Positions 34,563 to 42,478 of a stretch of DNA of 64,000 bases are shown one piece after another. The stretch covers positions 1-64,000 of the forward strand of contig CAKUVH010000003.1 of the NCBI GenBank assembly GCA_934695425.1, written 5' to 3'. The notes beneath the pieces were generated by a model. The model did not search any database. It was not told where the DNA came from and saw only the letters and a program-made list of their open reading frames with translations. The position numbers and the translations under genes were made by a program. The first letter of the stretch is position 1. Each line of letters opens with the position of its first letter. Source of the stretch: an uncultured Eubacteriales bacterium (GTDB taxonomy: Bacteria; Bacillota; Clostridia; Oscillospirales; Acutalibacteraceae).

Positions 34563-36193
34563 ATGAAAATCAAACTGGCAAGAAAATTTATAGCAATGTT
34601 CTTTACATTTTGCATGGTGCTTTCATTTGTGCCGGCAACGACATTTGCAGCCCACAAGTAAAAGATATTAAGAATGTAAATGTCTCTTATGACCAAATCT
34701 ATTACAATAACGGAGAAGCTCCTCGAGGAACAGCGTCTGTACCAACGGGCGAAGGCTACGAGGTCGCTTATGAATATTGGCGTGAAATACATCAAGAGTC
34801 ACCTGGTAGCGTTTGGACCGGAACAGGTCGTTACTGGTACTCTGATAAGAGCAAGATGGCTGAACTTCCATCGGAGAAAAGAATAGATAAATTCGAAGCA
34901 GGTAATAATTATAGTTACAACATTGTTCTTAAAACAACTTCGGATAGTGCAGATTCACTTAATCTTTTTGATGATGAGGTCGATGTTACAGTTGGCGGCT
35001 ATAACTGGGGAACACCTGATAAACATACTAACCTTGAAATATCAGATATGAGTAGAAAACTTTATATTTATAGTCCTTACTCTATGTATGTTCCTCATGA
35101 GGGCGAGGACAAAAGTAGTGTTATCAATGATATTGAAATTGCTAATGCTAAACTTTCTTACAACGCAGGGGGCAAGCCAAGAGCAACCGCCGAAAAAAGT
35201 GGCTTAAGTGCACGGAATTATGATATTTACTATGAATCTTGGCAACAGATGGAAACTGACAGTAAGGGAGAAGCTAAACCGGTAGCTTTATGGTATTCAA
35301 ATAATAAGAAAAATGACGAAGTTGCTGAGGGTGAACGTATTACATCTTTTATAGATGGCAAAACTTATATGTATTCAATTGAGTTGAAAGCAAAGGGAGA
35401 TAAAACTTTTGCACAATCAGATTCCGGATTAAAAATGAGCTTAAACGGTGAAAAGGTTGATGCCGTTAAAATAGATGTAAAAGATGGAAAGACTTTATAT
35501 GCTACTGCTTTAAAGACTATAAGGCCATCCCAACCCGCTGAAAAGACACCGATTGAATTGATTGAAATCAACGGCGCAACTACAACATTCAAAGTGGGAG
35601 ACAAGCCGATATTCACAGGAAGAGTACCTGAAGGCGCTCTTTATTACATCGACCACGAAGGCTGGAGTTCCGAGGACTCCGGAATTACCTCTTCCGATTT
35701 TTGGAACAACCGTTATGGAGACTTCGAGAAGAGCTGGGGTAAACTTCTCACATCTTTTCAATCAGGTCAAGAGTACACTTATAGGCTTTACGTAAAGCTG
35801 ACCGATGAAGCTGTTGATGCGGGATACTATTTTGATAAAGATAAAACGAAATTAAGTATTAACGGAAAGATTATGGATATGCCCGAAGATTCTATTGACA
35901 TTGACCCGGAACGTAACGATATTGCTTGGTTCTGGAATGTATTTTCCATGACACCGGAGGAGGCCGGTGGATCCGGTACAACCGGGGAATCACAGGGAAC
36001 TGATGAAACCAATACTCCACAGAAATCTGATGAAGCTAAGACTTCGCAGGATGGGTCTGATAAAGTCGAATCAACTCTCCCCAAAACAGGAGATGCCGAC
36101 AGTATGCTATTATGGGCTTCTTTGTCTGCGGTAAGTGTTTTAGCAATGGTAATGGCAGTGCTTCACGATAGAAAGAAAAAATGTAATATCTAA
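34563..36193 (+). pseudogene. LPKTGD surface protein 2, frameshifted after its signal peptide
   Basis: The ATG at 34563 (GGAGAGGG upstream) begins a signal peptide, MKIKLARKFIAMFFTFCMVL and on to TTFAA, whose frame stops at 34659-34661. The mature part continues in another frame from about 34651 to 36193. One extra C in the CCC at 34651-34653 restores ATTFAAPQVKDIKNVN and a protein of about 543 residues. The body has three related modules (IEIANAKLSYNAGGKPRATAE type) and one module close to surface protein 1 (INGATTTFKVGDKPIFTGRV). The end is LPKTGD, a hydrophobic helix and DRKKKCNI. As written it is not exported; it could be a silenced gene or a sequencing error. Confidence 0.72.
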
Positions 36194-36209
36194 TTTTAAA
36201 TAAAACCAT

Positions 36210-36235
36210 CCGCCGATCATGTGTCGGCGGGTTTT
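36210..36235. terminator. Terminator, CCGCCGA family copy 2
   Basis: CCGCCGA (36210-36216) pairs with TCGGCGG (36224-36230), followed by GTTTTCTT. Confidence 0.8.
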
Positions 36236-36304
36236 CTTATGTCTTTTAAAATTCATATGTGTGAAATTATATGTTTTTGATTATGAATTCACTAATATAA
36301 TATT

Positions 36305-36333
36305 TTGAATTGTTAAAACATATGTGATATAAT
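36305..36333 (+). promoter_or_regulatory. Promoter of the LRR/ART-like gene
   Basis: TTGAAT (36305-36310), a 17-base spacer and TATAAT (36328-36333), 33 bases before the start codon. Confidence 0.6.
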
Positions 36334-36365
36334 TAAGTTTAATGATAGATTTCGTGGAGGGTATA

Positions 36366-37862
36366 ATGAAAAAACTAATTCTAGCGCTGTGTGTTTTAAT
36401 AATGATTAATGTTATAATTCCAAACAATAGAACTTTTGCTTGTGATAATTTTCCGATTAAGTATGTAGAAAATGATATCGTATACACGTTGGACGAACTC
36501 GATCATACGGCTTCGGTATTTGATGTAAAAAATGTAAATTCAGAAAAAATAGTGATTCCTAACAATGTTAGTGGTTATAAGGTTGTTAGTGTTTCAGAAA
36601 AAGCATTTGGAAAACCTATATATAAAAAATGGAACACCATCATTCTTCCGGATTCAATTGTTAAAATAGGAAATCGTGCCTTTAATTTTTGTCCGGAGTT
36701 AAAATTCATAAAATTACCCCAGAATTTAGAAACAATAGGCAGCGAATCTTTTAGGCTTTGCACGAATCTAGAAACATTAACTCTCCCTGACACAGTAAAT
36801 TCAATAGGGAAAGAGGCGTTTTTTAGCTGCGTATCTTTAAGAAGCATAAATATACCGGATAGTCTTACGGCTCTGGAAAAGGGATTATTTCGACATTGTA
36901 TCTCTCTGAAAGGAATACATATACATAAAAATATTAAAAAGATATCGCCGAATATTTTTGATGAATGTGGCGTAAATTTATGCCTTAAAAATACAATTAT
37001 AGATGACGATAATATTACATATAAAACTCAAGGAAATTCAATTGTTAATAAGGAATCGGGAGAAAAAATTCTGGAATATCCCACTTTGAATCATGAATAT
37101 ATTTCAAAAAAACTTAGTGCTATGAATTTGCGTTTAAAAATGGATGAGTTTATTAAAAAGGCAAATAATTGTTCTATAGAGGATTTTGATAGATTTTGTT
37201 TAGATTTTTTAGAAAAGACTTATATTAAACCGAACTTATTATCGCCTGAAAATTTTGAAATTTTCTCTAAGAATAAAACTATTTTATATAGAGGACTATC
37301 TTCAAACGAATATGTAAATAATTTTAAATCCGGAAAAATGTTTTTTTCTGATAATTTGAGCAACGAACGCGGAAGCGGTATTTATAGTACTTCTCAGTAT
37401 AACCATGCTGAAATTTGGATATGGCCGACCGAACCGGATTACTACACAGTACTGGAGCAGTATGAGAATGACGATAGTTTATATAAAGAAATGGCTTATA
37501 AATTAGTGCCGCACGGTGAAGTTGTAAAAATGTACATAGATGATTCCGCAAAAATTTTAAATAATACTTATTTAAAAGAAATAAAAGATTTGATTTTTAA
37601 AACAGAACCTCAAAAATTCAGAAATATAATTGCTTATGGAGACTGCAATTTTCCCAAATATACTATTAAAGGATTAAATATATTCAATACCAAAGAACAA
37701 TTACTTTTTCATAATTCGGGAATTTTGACTAAATTACTCGGATATGATATTTTATACGAAAAAGAGACATTTATGGAAATCGATGAACAGGGAAATTTAG
37801 GGGATGAATACTTAATAATAAATCCGGGTATTTTAAATATTTTAGCCGGACCCACGAATTAA
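36366..37862 (+). CDS. Secreted BspA-type LRR protein with ADP-ribosyltransferase-like domain
   Basis: A 498-residue exported protein from the ATG at 36366 (GGAGG). A signal peptide (1-24) is followed by BspA/LRR_5-type leucine-rich repeats (about 70-200), such as ILPDSIVKIGNRAFNFCPEL and LPDTVNSIGKEAFFSC, a module used for protein binding and common in host-adherent bacteria. The C-terminal half (about 300-490) resembles secreted ADP-ribosyltransferases: LYRGLS (Arg about 310), GSGIYSTS (about 336-343), and GYDILYE followed by GDEYLIINP (Glu about 480), fitting the R-S-E pattern. It is homologous to the C-terminal domain at 61353-62102. There is no cell-wall anchor. Enzymatic activity is inferred. 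Confidence 0.72.
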   Translation: MKKLILALCVLIMINVIIPNNRTFACDNFPIKYVENDIVYTLDELDHTASVFDVKNVNSEKIVIPNNVSGYKVVSVSEKAFGKPIYKKWNTIILPDSIVKIGNRAFNFCPELKFIKLPQNLETIGSESFRLCTNLETLTLPDTVNSIGKEAFFSCVSLRSINIPDSLTALEKGLFRHCISLKGIHIHKNIKKISPNIFDECGVNLCLKNTIIDDDNITYKTQGNSIVNKESGEKILEYPTLNHEYISKKLSAMNLRLKMDEFIKKANNCSIEDFDRFCLDFLEKTYIKPNLLSPENFEIFSKNKTILYRGLSSNEYVNNFKSGKMFFSDNLSNERGSGIYSTSQYNHAEIWIWPTEPDYYTVLEQYENDDSLYKEMAYKLVPHGEVVKMYIDDSAKILNNTYLKEIKDLIFKTEPQKFRNIIAYGDCNFPKYTIKGLNIFNTKEQLLFHNSGILTKLLGYDILYEKETFMEIDEQGNLGDEYLIINPGILNILAGPTN

Positions 37863-37879
37863 TTTAGATATAATACAGT

Positions 37880-38125
37880 TTGGGCAGTAACAAGTACGTT
37901 CAGATTACAGACAGAACTATAAATATGCAAGCGCCCGGAAAATACGAAATAACCGAAGGTGCGAATTTTGAAATCAAAGAGCCTGGAGCTGACGCGGGAG
38001 GAAATTCAAACACAGTTAAAACCGGCGACGCAAGCAATATGCTCGTATGGATTTCTCTGTTAGCCACAAGCATTTTAACGGCAATGATATTGTTAATTGA
38101 CAAAAATAAAAAATATAACATTTAA
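37880..38125 (+). pseudogene. 3' remnant of a PKTGD surface gene
   Basis: An 81-codon frame without a ribosome binding site or signal peptide. It matches the end of surface protein 1: EGANFEIKEPGAD against EAGTNFEIKEAEK, then VKTGD, a hydrophobic helix and DKNKKYNI. It is followed by the same TAATT-AAATAAAT-CCGCCGA 3' sequence as the full genes. It is the leftover of a deleted or replaced family member, and could serve as a donor in recombination. Confidence 0.75.
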
Positions 38126-38146
38126 TTACTAAATAAATAAAATTAT

Positions 38147-38178
38147 CCGCCGATAGTGTTGTCGGTGGATTTTTTTGC
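38147..38178. terminator. Terminator, CCGCCGA family copy 3
   Basis: CCGCCGA (38147-38153) pairs with TCGGTGG (38162-38168, one G-U), followed by ATTTTTTTGC. Confidence 0.8.
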
Positions 38179-38204
38179 ATATTTAATTTTTAACATTATT
38201 ATAC

Positions 38205-38232
38205 TTGCATAATTTTTATTTAGGCGTATAAT
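38205..38232 (+). promoter_or_regulatory. Promoter of surface gene 3 (family promoter)
   Basis: TTGCAT (38205-38210), a 16-base spacer and TATAAT (38227-38232), the same layout as for surface genes 1 and 2. Confidence 0.7.
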
Positions 38233-38282
38233 GGTTTGTGAGTAAAGTTCATAAAAATATTTTAAATAAAAAGGAGGACGTT

Positions 38283-39440
38283 ATGAAAATTAAAAAATTA
38301 TGGGGAATTTTGTTTTCTTTTTGTGTTTTGCTATGTATTGCGACAACGGCGGGCTTTGCGCAAGAAGTTACAGAGAGTTCCAAAGAAGTTGAAGTGTCTA
38401 CCTCTGGAGATGTTAAGGACATCATTTCTGATTTAAATGCAGGTACAAAAAGTGAAGCAATACTTGTTTTGAATAATGATGTTGACGCATCCGGTTTGGA
38501 GTACCCGGACACCACATTATCGAAAGGTACTTTGACGATTCACGGCGAAGGGCATAAGCTGACGATGAAAAATCTTGCTTTGAGCGATAATGCATCCGTT
38601 TATCTGGGCGGAAAAGATTACACCAAAACGCTTACAATGACTTCGAATGATGATACTCATAGCATAATACACCTTACTGGAGAGGCTTCGTTGTATATTT
38701 ACGACCACGTTACTTTTCGAGATTCCAACGCCGGTGGTCAAGGAGGCGGCATTCAAGCGGTTGGAAATTCCAAAGTATATATGTACGGCGGTGAGATTAC
38801 AAACTGCAGTAACTGGGCTTCTGTTTCAGGTGGCGTTATGCTGGATGGGAACGCTTGCTTTTATCTAAAGAATGGTTCCATAACCAATTGCAAAGGATAT
38901 TCGGGAGGCGGCTTCTGTGTTCAAGGAAACGCTCGACTTGAAATGTCAGGTGGTAAAATTTCCGGATGTAGAGATCTCTGTGAAGATTATTGCGGCGGAG
39001 GTGCCGTTTACCTTTGCGGCGGAAGAAATTCTTCTTTTATTATGACAGGCGGAATAATTGAAAATAACAGCGGAAAATACGGTGGCGGTATATTGTTAGC
39101 GCCGGAAAAGTATGTTCCTACGCCTAAAAGTGTTCCTTTGGTTATGGATACCACTTTAAACGAAAGATTCAAAATGACCGGAGGTATTGTTAGAAATAAT
39201 ACTGCTTACGATTACGGAGGCGGAATTTGCGTTATATTTGGTGATAGCACCCATGTTAATAACGAGGAAGTTTACACCAATTCTATTGGTGGAGAAGCAG
39301 AAGTCTATAACAATACAGCAAAGACTGCCGGAGACGACATTTATGTAAACGAAGATGCTAAATTGCTTATTTTCCCCCCCCCCCCCCCCCCCCGCAAAAA
39401 GCAACATACGTATGATAGGTTCCTGCGGACACGAGATTGA
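38283..39440 (+). CDS. Phase-variable surface protein 3, N-terminal portion
   Basis: From the ATG at 38283 (AGGAGG upstream) this frame encodes a signal peptide ending near GFAQE and a beta-helix-like region of Gly-rich turns (VTFRDSNAGGQGGGIQAVG, KISGC, YGGGILLAPE), like polymorphic outer-surface or pectate-lyase-like repeats. It then enters a run of 20 C at 39374-39393, reads six prolines and ends 16 codons later at 39440. The proper continuation lies in the frame of 39355-40104. With 19 or 22 C the two join into one protein of about 606 residues ending in a TPKTGD anchor. With 20 C the product is truncated, unanchored and probably shed. Confidence 0.85.
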   Translation: MKIKKLWGILFSFCVLLCIATTAGFAQEVTESSKEVEVSTSGDVKDIISDLNAGTKSEAILVLNNDVDASGLEYPDTTLSKGTLTIHGEGHKLTMKNLALSDNASVYLGGKDYTKTLTMTSNDDTHSIIHLTGEASLYIYDHVTFRDSNAGGQGGGIQAVGNSKVYMYGGEITNCSNWASVSGGVMLDGNACFYLKNGSITNCKGYSGGGFCVQGNARLEMSGGKISGCRDLCEDYCGGGAVYLCGGRNSSFIMTGGIIENNSGKYGGGILLAPEKYVPTPKSVPLVMDTTLNERFKMTGGIVRNNTAYDYGGGICVIFGDSTHVNNEEVYTNSIGGEAEVYNNTAKTAGDDIYVNEDAKLLIFPPPPPPRKKQHTYDRFLRTRD

Positions 39441-40104
39441 TGGCTGGTATGATGACAGCGAAGAAGCCCGTTGGAACGTACACAATAAAGAAAAAGACAT
39501 CTATGTTTCACCTGTCGAATCGGGTGTTATTGAAGGAGAATGCGGCATCAAGGCTGCTCATCCTGAACACTATACGTTAAAATTTGAAACAAATAGTGAA
39601 GAAAGTTTTATCAACGATATAATTGCCAAGAAAGGGTCTTTCATTAGCCTTGAAGAGTATGTACCTACAAGAGAGGGATTTAATTTTGATGGATGGCATA
39701 CTGATTCGGAATTAAATACAAAAATTTCAGACTTAACCTTGGATGATCATACTACCGTATATGCCAAGTGGTCCGAGAGTAAAGATCCAAATCCGGGGAA
39801 ATTACCTACTCCGGGAGATGAAACTGATCCTCAAGACGAAATTAATTCAGCGGACGAGGCAAATCCTCAAGATGAAATGAATTCGCAGTATACAACCGAT
39901 TCAGAAGAGGCGAAAAGTCCGTCAAATGAATCTAATCTGAAAGATGAAACAGAATTAGGAAGTGTCGATAAAATTTATAGAACTGATACTCCTAAAACCG
40001 GTGACGACAGTAATATATTCTTGTGGACTTCTTTGTTTTTATCAAGCATTATATTAATTAACGAAGTATATGTTTACAGCAACAAGAAAAAATACAGAAT
40101 TTAA
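39355..40104 (+). CDS. Phase-variable surface protein 3, C-terminal portion
   Basis: This frame is open from before the C20 tract and encodes the wall-proximal part of surface protein 3; real translation of it depends on the tract length. It contains an InlB B-repeat (Listeria-Bacteroides repeat) with the pattern YVPTREGFNFDGWHTDSEL and TVYAKW, an acidic Asp/Glu/Pro/Asn-rich linker, and a sorting signal TPKTGD, hydrophobic helix and SNKKKYRI. It has no ribosome binding site of its own. The stretch between the tract and the repeat (GSCGHEIDGWYDD) belongs to the same protein. Confidence 0.82.
   Translation: MLNCLFSPPPPPPAKSNIRMIGSCGHEIDGWYDDSEEARWNVHNKEKDIYVSPVESGVIEGECGIKAAHPEHYTLKFETNSEESFINDIIAKKGSFISLEEYVPTREGFNFDGWHTDSELNTKISDLTLDDHTTVYAKWSESKDPNPGKLPTPGDETDPQDEINSADEANPQDEMNSQYTTDSEEAKSPSNESNLKDETELGSVDKIYRTDTPKTGDDSNIFLWTSLFLSSIILINEVYVYSNKKKYRI
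39374..39393 (+). repeat. C20 homopolymer, slipped-strand switch
   Basis: Twenty consecutive C in an AT-rich coding region. Frame analysis shows that a count equal to 1 modulo 3 (19, 22) fuses the upstream and downstream frames as FPPPPPPAKSNIRM; 20 does not. Tracts of this length are hypermutable, but their exact length is also the least certain part of an assembly. Confidence 0.9.
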
Positions 40105-40128
40105 TTTTAAATAAATATACATAATTAT

Positions 40129-40160
40129 CCGCCGATAATATTGTCGGCGGATTTCGTTTT
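40129..40160. terminator. Terminator, CCGCCGA family copy 4
   Basis: CCGCCGA (40129-40135) pairs with TCGGCGG (40144-40150), followed by ATTTCGTTTTG. Confidence 0.8.
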
Positions 40161-40175
40161 GTTTTTATGTTTGAT

Positions 40176-41342
40176 TTATGCGTTTGCAAAACGCTTTTTT
40201 AAAAATAAATACTTGATATTTCTTATGTGATTGTATATTTTAGTATGTTTTTTATGCTTTTTTATCAGATAAAGTAAAAATTCTCTCGGAGTGGGAGCGC
40301 AGTTTTCCTTGGAAATTGGGCCGTGGTAGTTTTGCTTTATTTTCAAGAGAGCTTCTGAATCGCAAAAGCCCCAGTGAGTTTTCAGTAAATTACCTATGTT
40401 TGTTTCTATACTCTTTGGCTGTAATTCCAAAATCTCGCCTGTATAAAAATAAATCCCGGAAACCATATTTACTTTTAATGGGTTATTTTCTTGACTAAGC
40501 AAAACAGCGCTGTGCACAAGTTGTTTCGCTTTGTTATCTTCAGTATCAATGCCGAGCGCAGTCAATTCATCTTTAAAAATTTTTGCTTGGTGATTTAGTT
40601 TTTCCGATTTAAATTTTAATCCGGGATAACCCTTACCTTTTTGTAGTTTTGCTTCTTCTATTGCCGGATTAATTTTCTTTTTCTGATAGTTCTCAATTAT
40701 TTTGAGAAAAGCTTTTGAAGAAAAAAGGAATGTCAAACATAGGATAATGAAAAATACAAATATTACAGATAATACATCGTGAAATTTATTGGAACCAGTG
40801 TACTTTATATAGTGCTTCAGATACATAATTACAAATAAAGCTATGCTTAAGAAAGTAGGGAATATATTGTACTGAGCGAGCTTTGGTACGGATTTAATAT
40901 TTGATTTGTTTAATTTGTAGATTAATAATGCTGCTGCGCAATACACCAGAAGGACAATTATTCTGCTTATGAGCAGTCTTTGAGGGTCATCGGAAGTGAC
41001 TTCCGGAATATTCAAGGAATCTCTTGTGAGCGAAAATACCTTAAAAATTAAAAAATGAGTGTATTCTAACATGCAGGTCACAAACAGAGAATATGTAAGT
41101 GGAATTTTCCACGATTTAAATTTATTTGCTATAAGCAGACATAAAAATATGATCATAAAAGAAACAGCCGTAATTACCGGCTTATCCATTACAAAAATTT
41201 TAAAAGCAGCGAGCAAAATGGTGTATATGATCGACTGTACAGCAGCTTTATTAATACCGGCTTTATTTGAGTCGTTGAAAATACGAAAAGCAATCAGTCC
41301 ACTTACAAAGTATCTTACCATATCTACTAGTATAAGAGCCAA
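40176..41342 (-). CDS. Seven-TM protein with Spo0A_C-like C-terminal domain, copy 2
   Basis: A 388-residue paralogue of the protein at 32868-34034, the same length and similar throughout. Seven hydrophobic segments (1-220) precede the Spo0A_C-like region (about 255-362) with LTALGID, VSGIYFYTGEILELQPKSIE, NLLKTHW and APTPREFLLYLIKKHK. Conservation is strongest in the C-terminal domain (GPxSKEN-x-PTPREFLLYL), so that part is under selection. The start is TTG, with AGTAGTGATG upstream; copy 1 has the same TTG and a similar AGTGAT sequence. It is downstream of peptide gene 2 and converges on surface gene 3, the same arrangement as copy 1 with surface gene 1. Confidence 0.75.
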   Translation of the reverse strand: MALILVDMVRYFVSGLIAFRIFNDSNKAGINKAAVQSIIYTILLAAFKIFVMDKPVITAVSFMIIFLCLLIANKFKSWKIPLTYSLFVTCMLEYTHFLIFKVFSLTRDSLNIPEVTSDDPQRLLISRIIVLLVYCAAALLIYKLNKSNIKSVPKLAQYNIFPTFLSIALFVIMYLKHYIKYTGSNKFHDVLSVIFVFFIILCLTFLFSSKAFLKIIENYQKKKINPAIEEAKLQKGKGYPGLKFKSEKLNHQAKIFKDELTALGIDTEDNKAKQLVHSAVLLSQENNPLKVNMVSGIYFYTGEILELQPKSIETNIGNLLKTHWGFCDSEALLKIKQNYHGPISKENCAPTPREFLLYLIKKHKKHTKIYNHIRNIKYLFLKKRFANA

Positions 41343-41395
41343 TTTAGCATCACTACTTTCGTTGTTATTAATACTATAACTTTAATGATATCAAT

Positions 41396-41450
41396 AAAAA
41401 AGGAAAAAAGATACATAAAACGACAAATTCGTCCATATGTACCTTTTTTT
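41396..41450 (-). terminator. Hairpin between peptide gene 2 and the membrane gene
   Basis: On the minus strand AAAAAAAGGTACATATG pairs with TTATGTATCTTTTTT, followed by CCTTTTTT. It is the counterpart of the hairpin at 34080-34132. Confidence 0.75.
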
Positions 41451-41475
41451 AAATTTATTAGGAAATATTTTGTCC

Positions 41476-41616
41476 CTAATTAGACCATACGTCTCCGTCG
41501 TGGTCACAACAAGCGTATGCACAAGCATTTTCTACATTTGGTAGAACATTCATTTTTGAAAATGCTCCAAACACAAATGCTACAACTGCAAGTGCACTAA
41601 GTACTTTTTTGAACAT
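41476..41616 (-). CDS. 46-residue secreted peptide, CCDHDGDVWSN end, copy 2
   Basis: AGGAGG lies seven bases before ATG. The signal peptide MFKKVLSALAVVAFVFGA is that of copy 1 with one change. The mature part reads KMNVLPNVENACAYACCDHDGDVWSN in two pieces: a variable middle with an extra Cys, then the conserved C-terminal CCDH-x-GD-x-WSN. Both copies have exactly 46 residues. The gene is followed by the hairpin and the seven-TM Spo0A_C-like gene, as in copy 1. Signal or bacteriocin function is inferred. The conserved end, not the signal peptide alone, argues against a random small exported peptide. Confidence 0.75.
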   Translation of the reverse strand: MFKKVLSALAVVAFVFGAFSKMNVLPNVENACAYACCDHDGDVWSN

Positions 41617-41958
41617 ATTTTCTACCTCCTTTTTCTTTTATAAACGTATCCTACCATTTATTTCCATTAAATCTCAAGCGAAAAATGTCGAATAATTACG
41701 TTTTGCAATTTGAACATTTTTTGATTTGATTTTTGCGAGTATCAGGACAAGGTGTTGAAGCCAAAGAATTTGGGTGGCACTCCTAAAGAATTTGGGCCTA
41801 GGCGCTAAAGAAATCTTTAAGACATTTTACGAAAATAAAAGATGTACTACAAATCTTTAATGTTGGAGTGATTAATTTTGATTAGTAACATCTTTATTCG
41901 AGGATCTCCGTTTGTTTTTGATTTTAAAAAATAAAAAAATTATTGGAGGACAAAAAAT
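41617..41958. other. Intergenic region before the sigma-like gene
   Basis: These 342 bases hold the peptide 2 promoter at the left and a leader for the next gene at the right. Between them two imperfect repeats, CAAAGAATTTGGG and TAAAGAATTTGGG (about 41761-41800), stand side by side. No reading frame is convincing. Confidence 0.5.
41647..41692 (-). promoter_or_regulatory. Peptide gene 2 promoter with perfect Spo0A box
   Basis: TGTCGAA at 41686-41692 matches the Spo0A box exactly. It lies 70 bases upstream of the peptide start and 32 bases upstream of the TAGGAT -10-like element on the minus strand, just ahead of where a -35 would be, identical in geometry to copy 1. Confidence 0.6.
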
Positions 41959-42375
41959 ATGAGAATAGAATACGAATTCGTAACCGGTGAAAAAACATGT
42001 GTTGATGTAGATGGAAAACTTGAAAAAATGATGCATGAGCTTGATAACGACCTTAAAAATAATAATCTCAATGAAACTGAAAAACACGAAAGTTTAAGTT
42101 TATTTTATAAGAGTGCTGTAATGGGTGATATGACTTCAGATGTTTTAGATGAAGTCTTGGAAAATTTTTATAAAGAAAATATATACCAAGTGATTTCGCA
42201 GCTAAATCCTGATGAGAAAGAGCTGATACATAAACTTTATTTAAATCCCAAGCTTTTGACGCAGGAACAATGTGCAAATTATTTAGGTGTAAAAATTGAA
42301 GAAATAGAGAAAAGATTAAATCTAATACTAGAAAAACTTAGAGCTTTAATGGAAGAAAAATGGTCTGAAAAATAA
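41959..42375 (+). CDS. Sigma-70 region 4-like regulatory protein
   Basis: A 138-residue cytoplasmic protein with TTGGAGG before ATG. The N-terminal half is acidic and helical. The C-terminal half (about 75-135) reads like sigma region 4: LNPDEKELIHKLYLNPKLLT, QEQCANYLGVKIEEIEKRLN and LEKLRALM, a helix-turn-helix that would contact a -35 element. There is no region 2, so it is not a complete sigma factor; it may be a small regulator like those of mobile elements. It may control the surface-protein genes on either side, but nothing in the sequence proves this. Confidence 0.65.
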   Translation: MRIEYEFVTGEKTCVDVDGKLEKMMHELDNDLKNNNLNETEKHESLSLFYKSAVMGDMTSDVLDEVLENFYKENIYQVISQLNPDEKELIHKLYLNPKLLTQEQCANYLGVKIEEIEKRLNLILEKLRALMEEKWSEK

Positions 42376-42418
42376 TAATCAGTAGGTCAAAAACTGAAAT
42401 TAATTTAAATAAAAAAAT

Positions 42419-42452
42419 AAAACTCCCAAGACACTAGTCAGGAGTTTTATTT
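42419..42452. terminator. Bidirectional terminator
   Basis: AAAACTCC (42419-42426) pairs with GGAGTTTT (42441-42448), with A and T runs on both sides, between convergent genes. Confidence 0.8.
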
Positions 42453-42478
42453 GTGCTATATTATAGGTAAAAAGGAAA

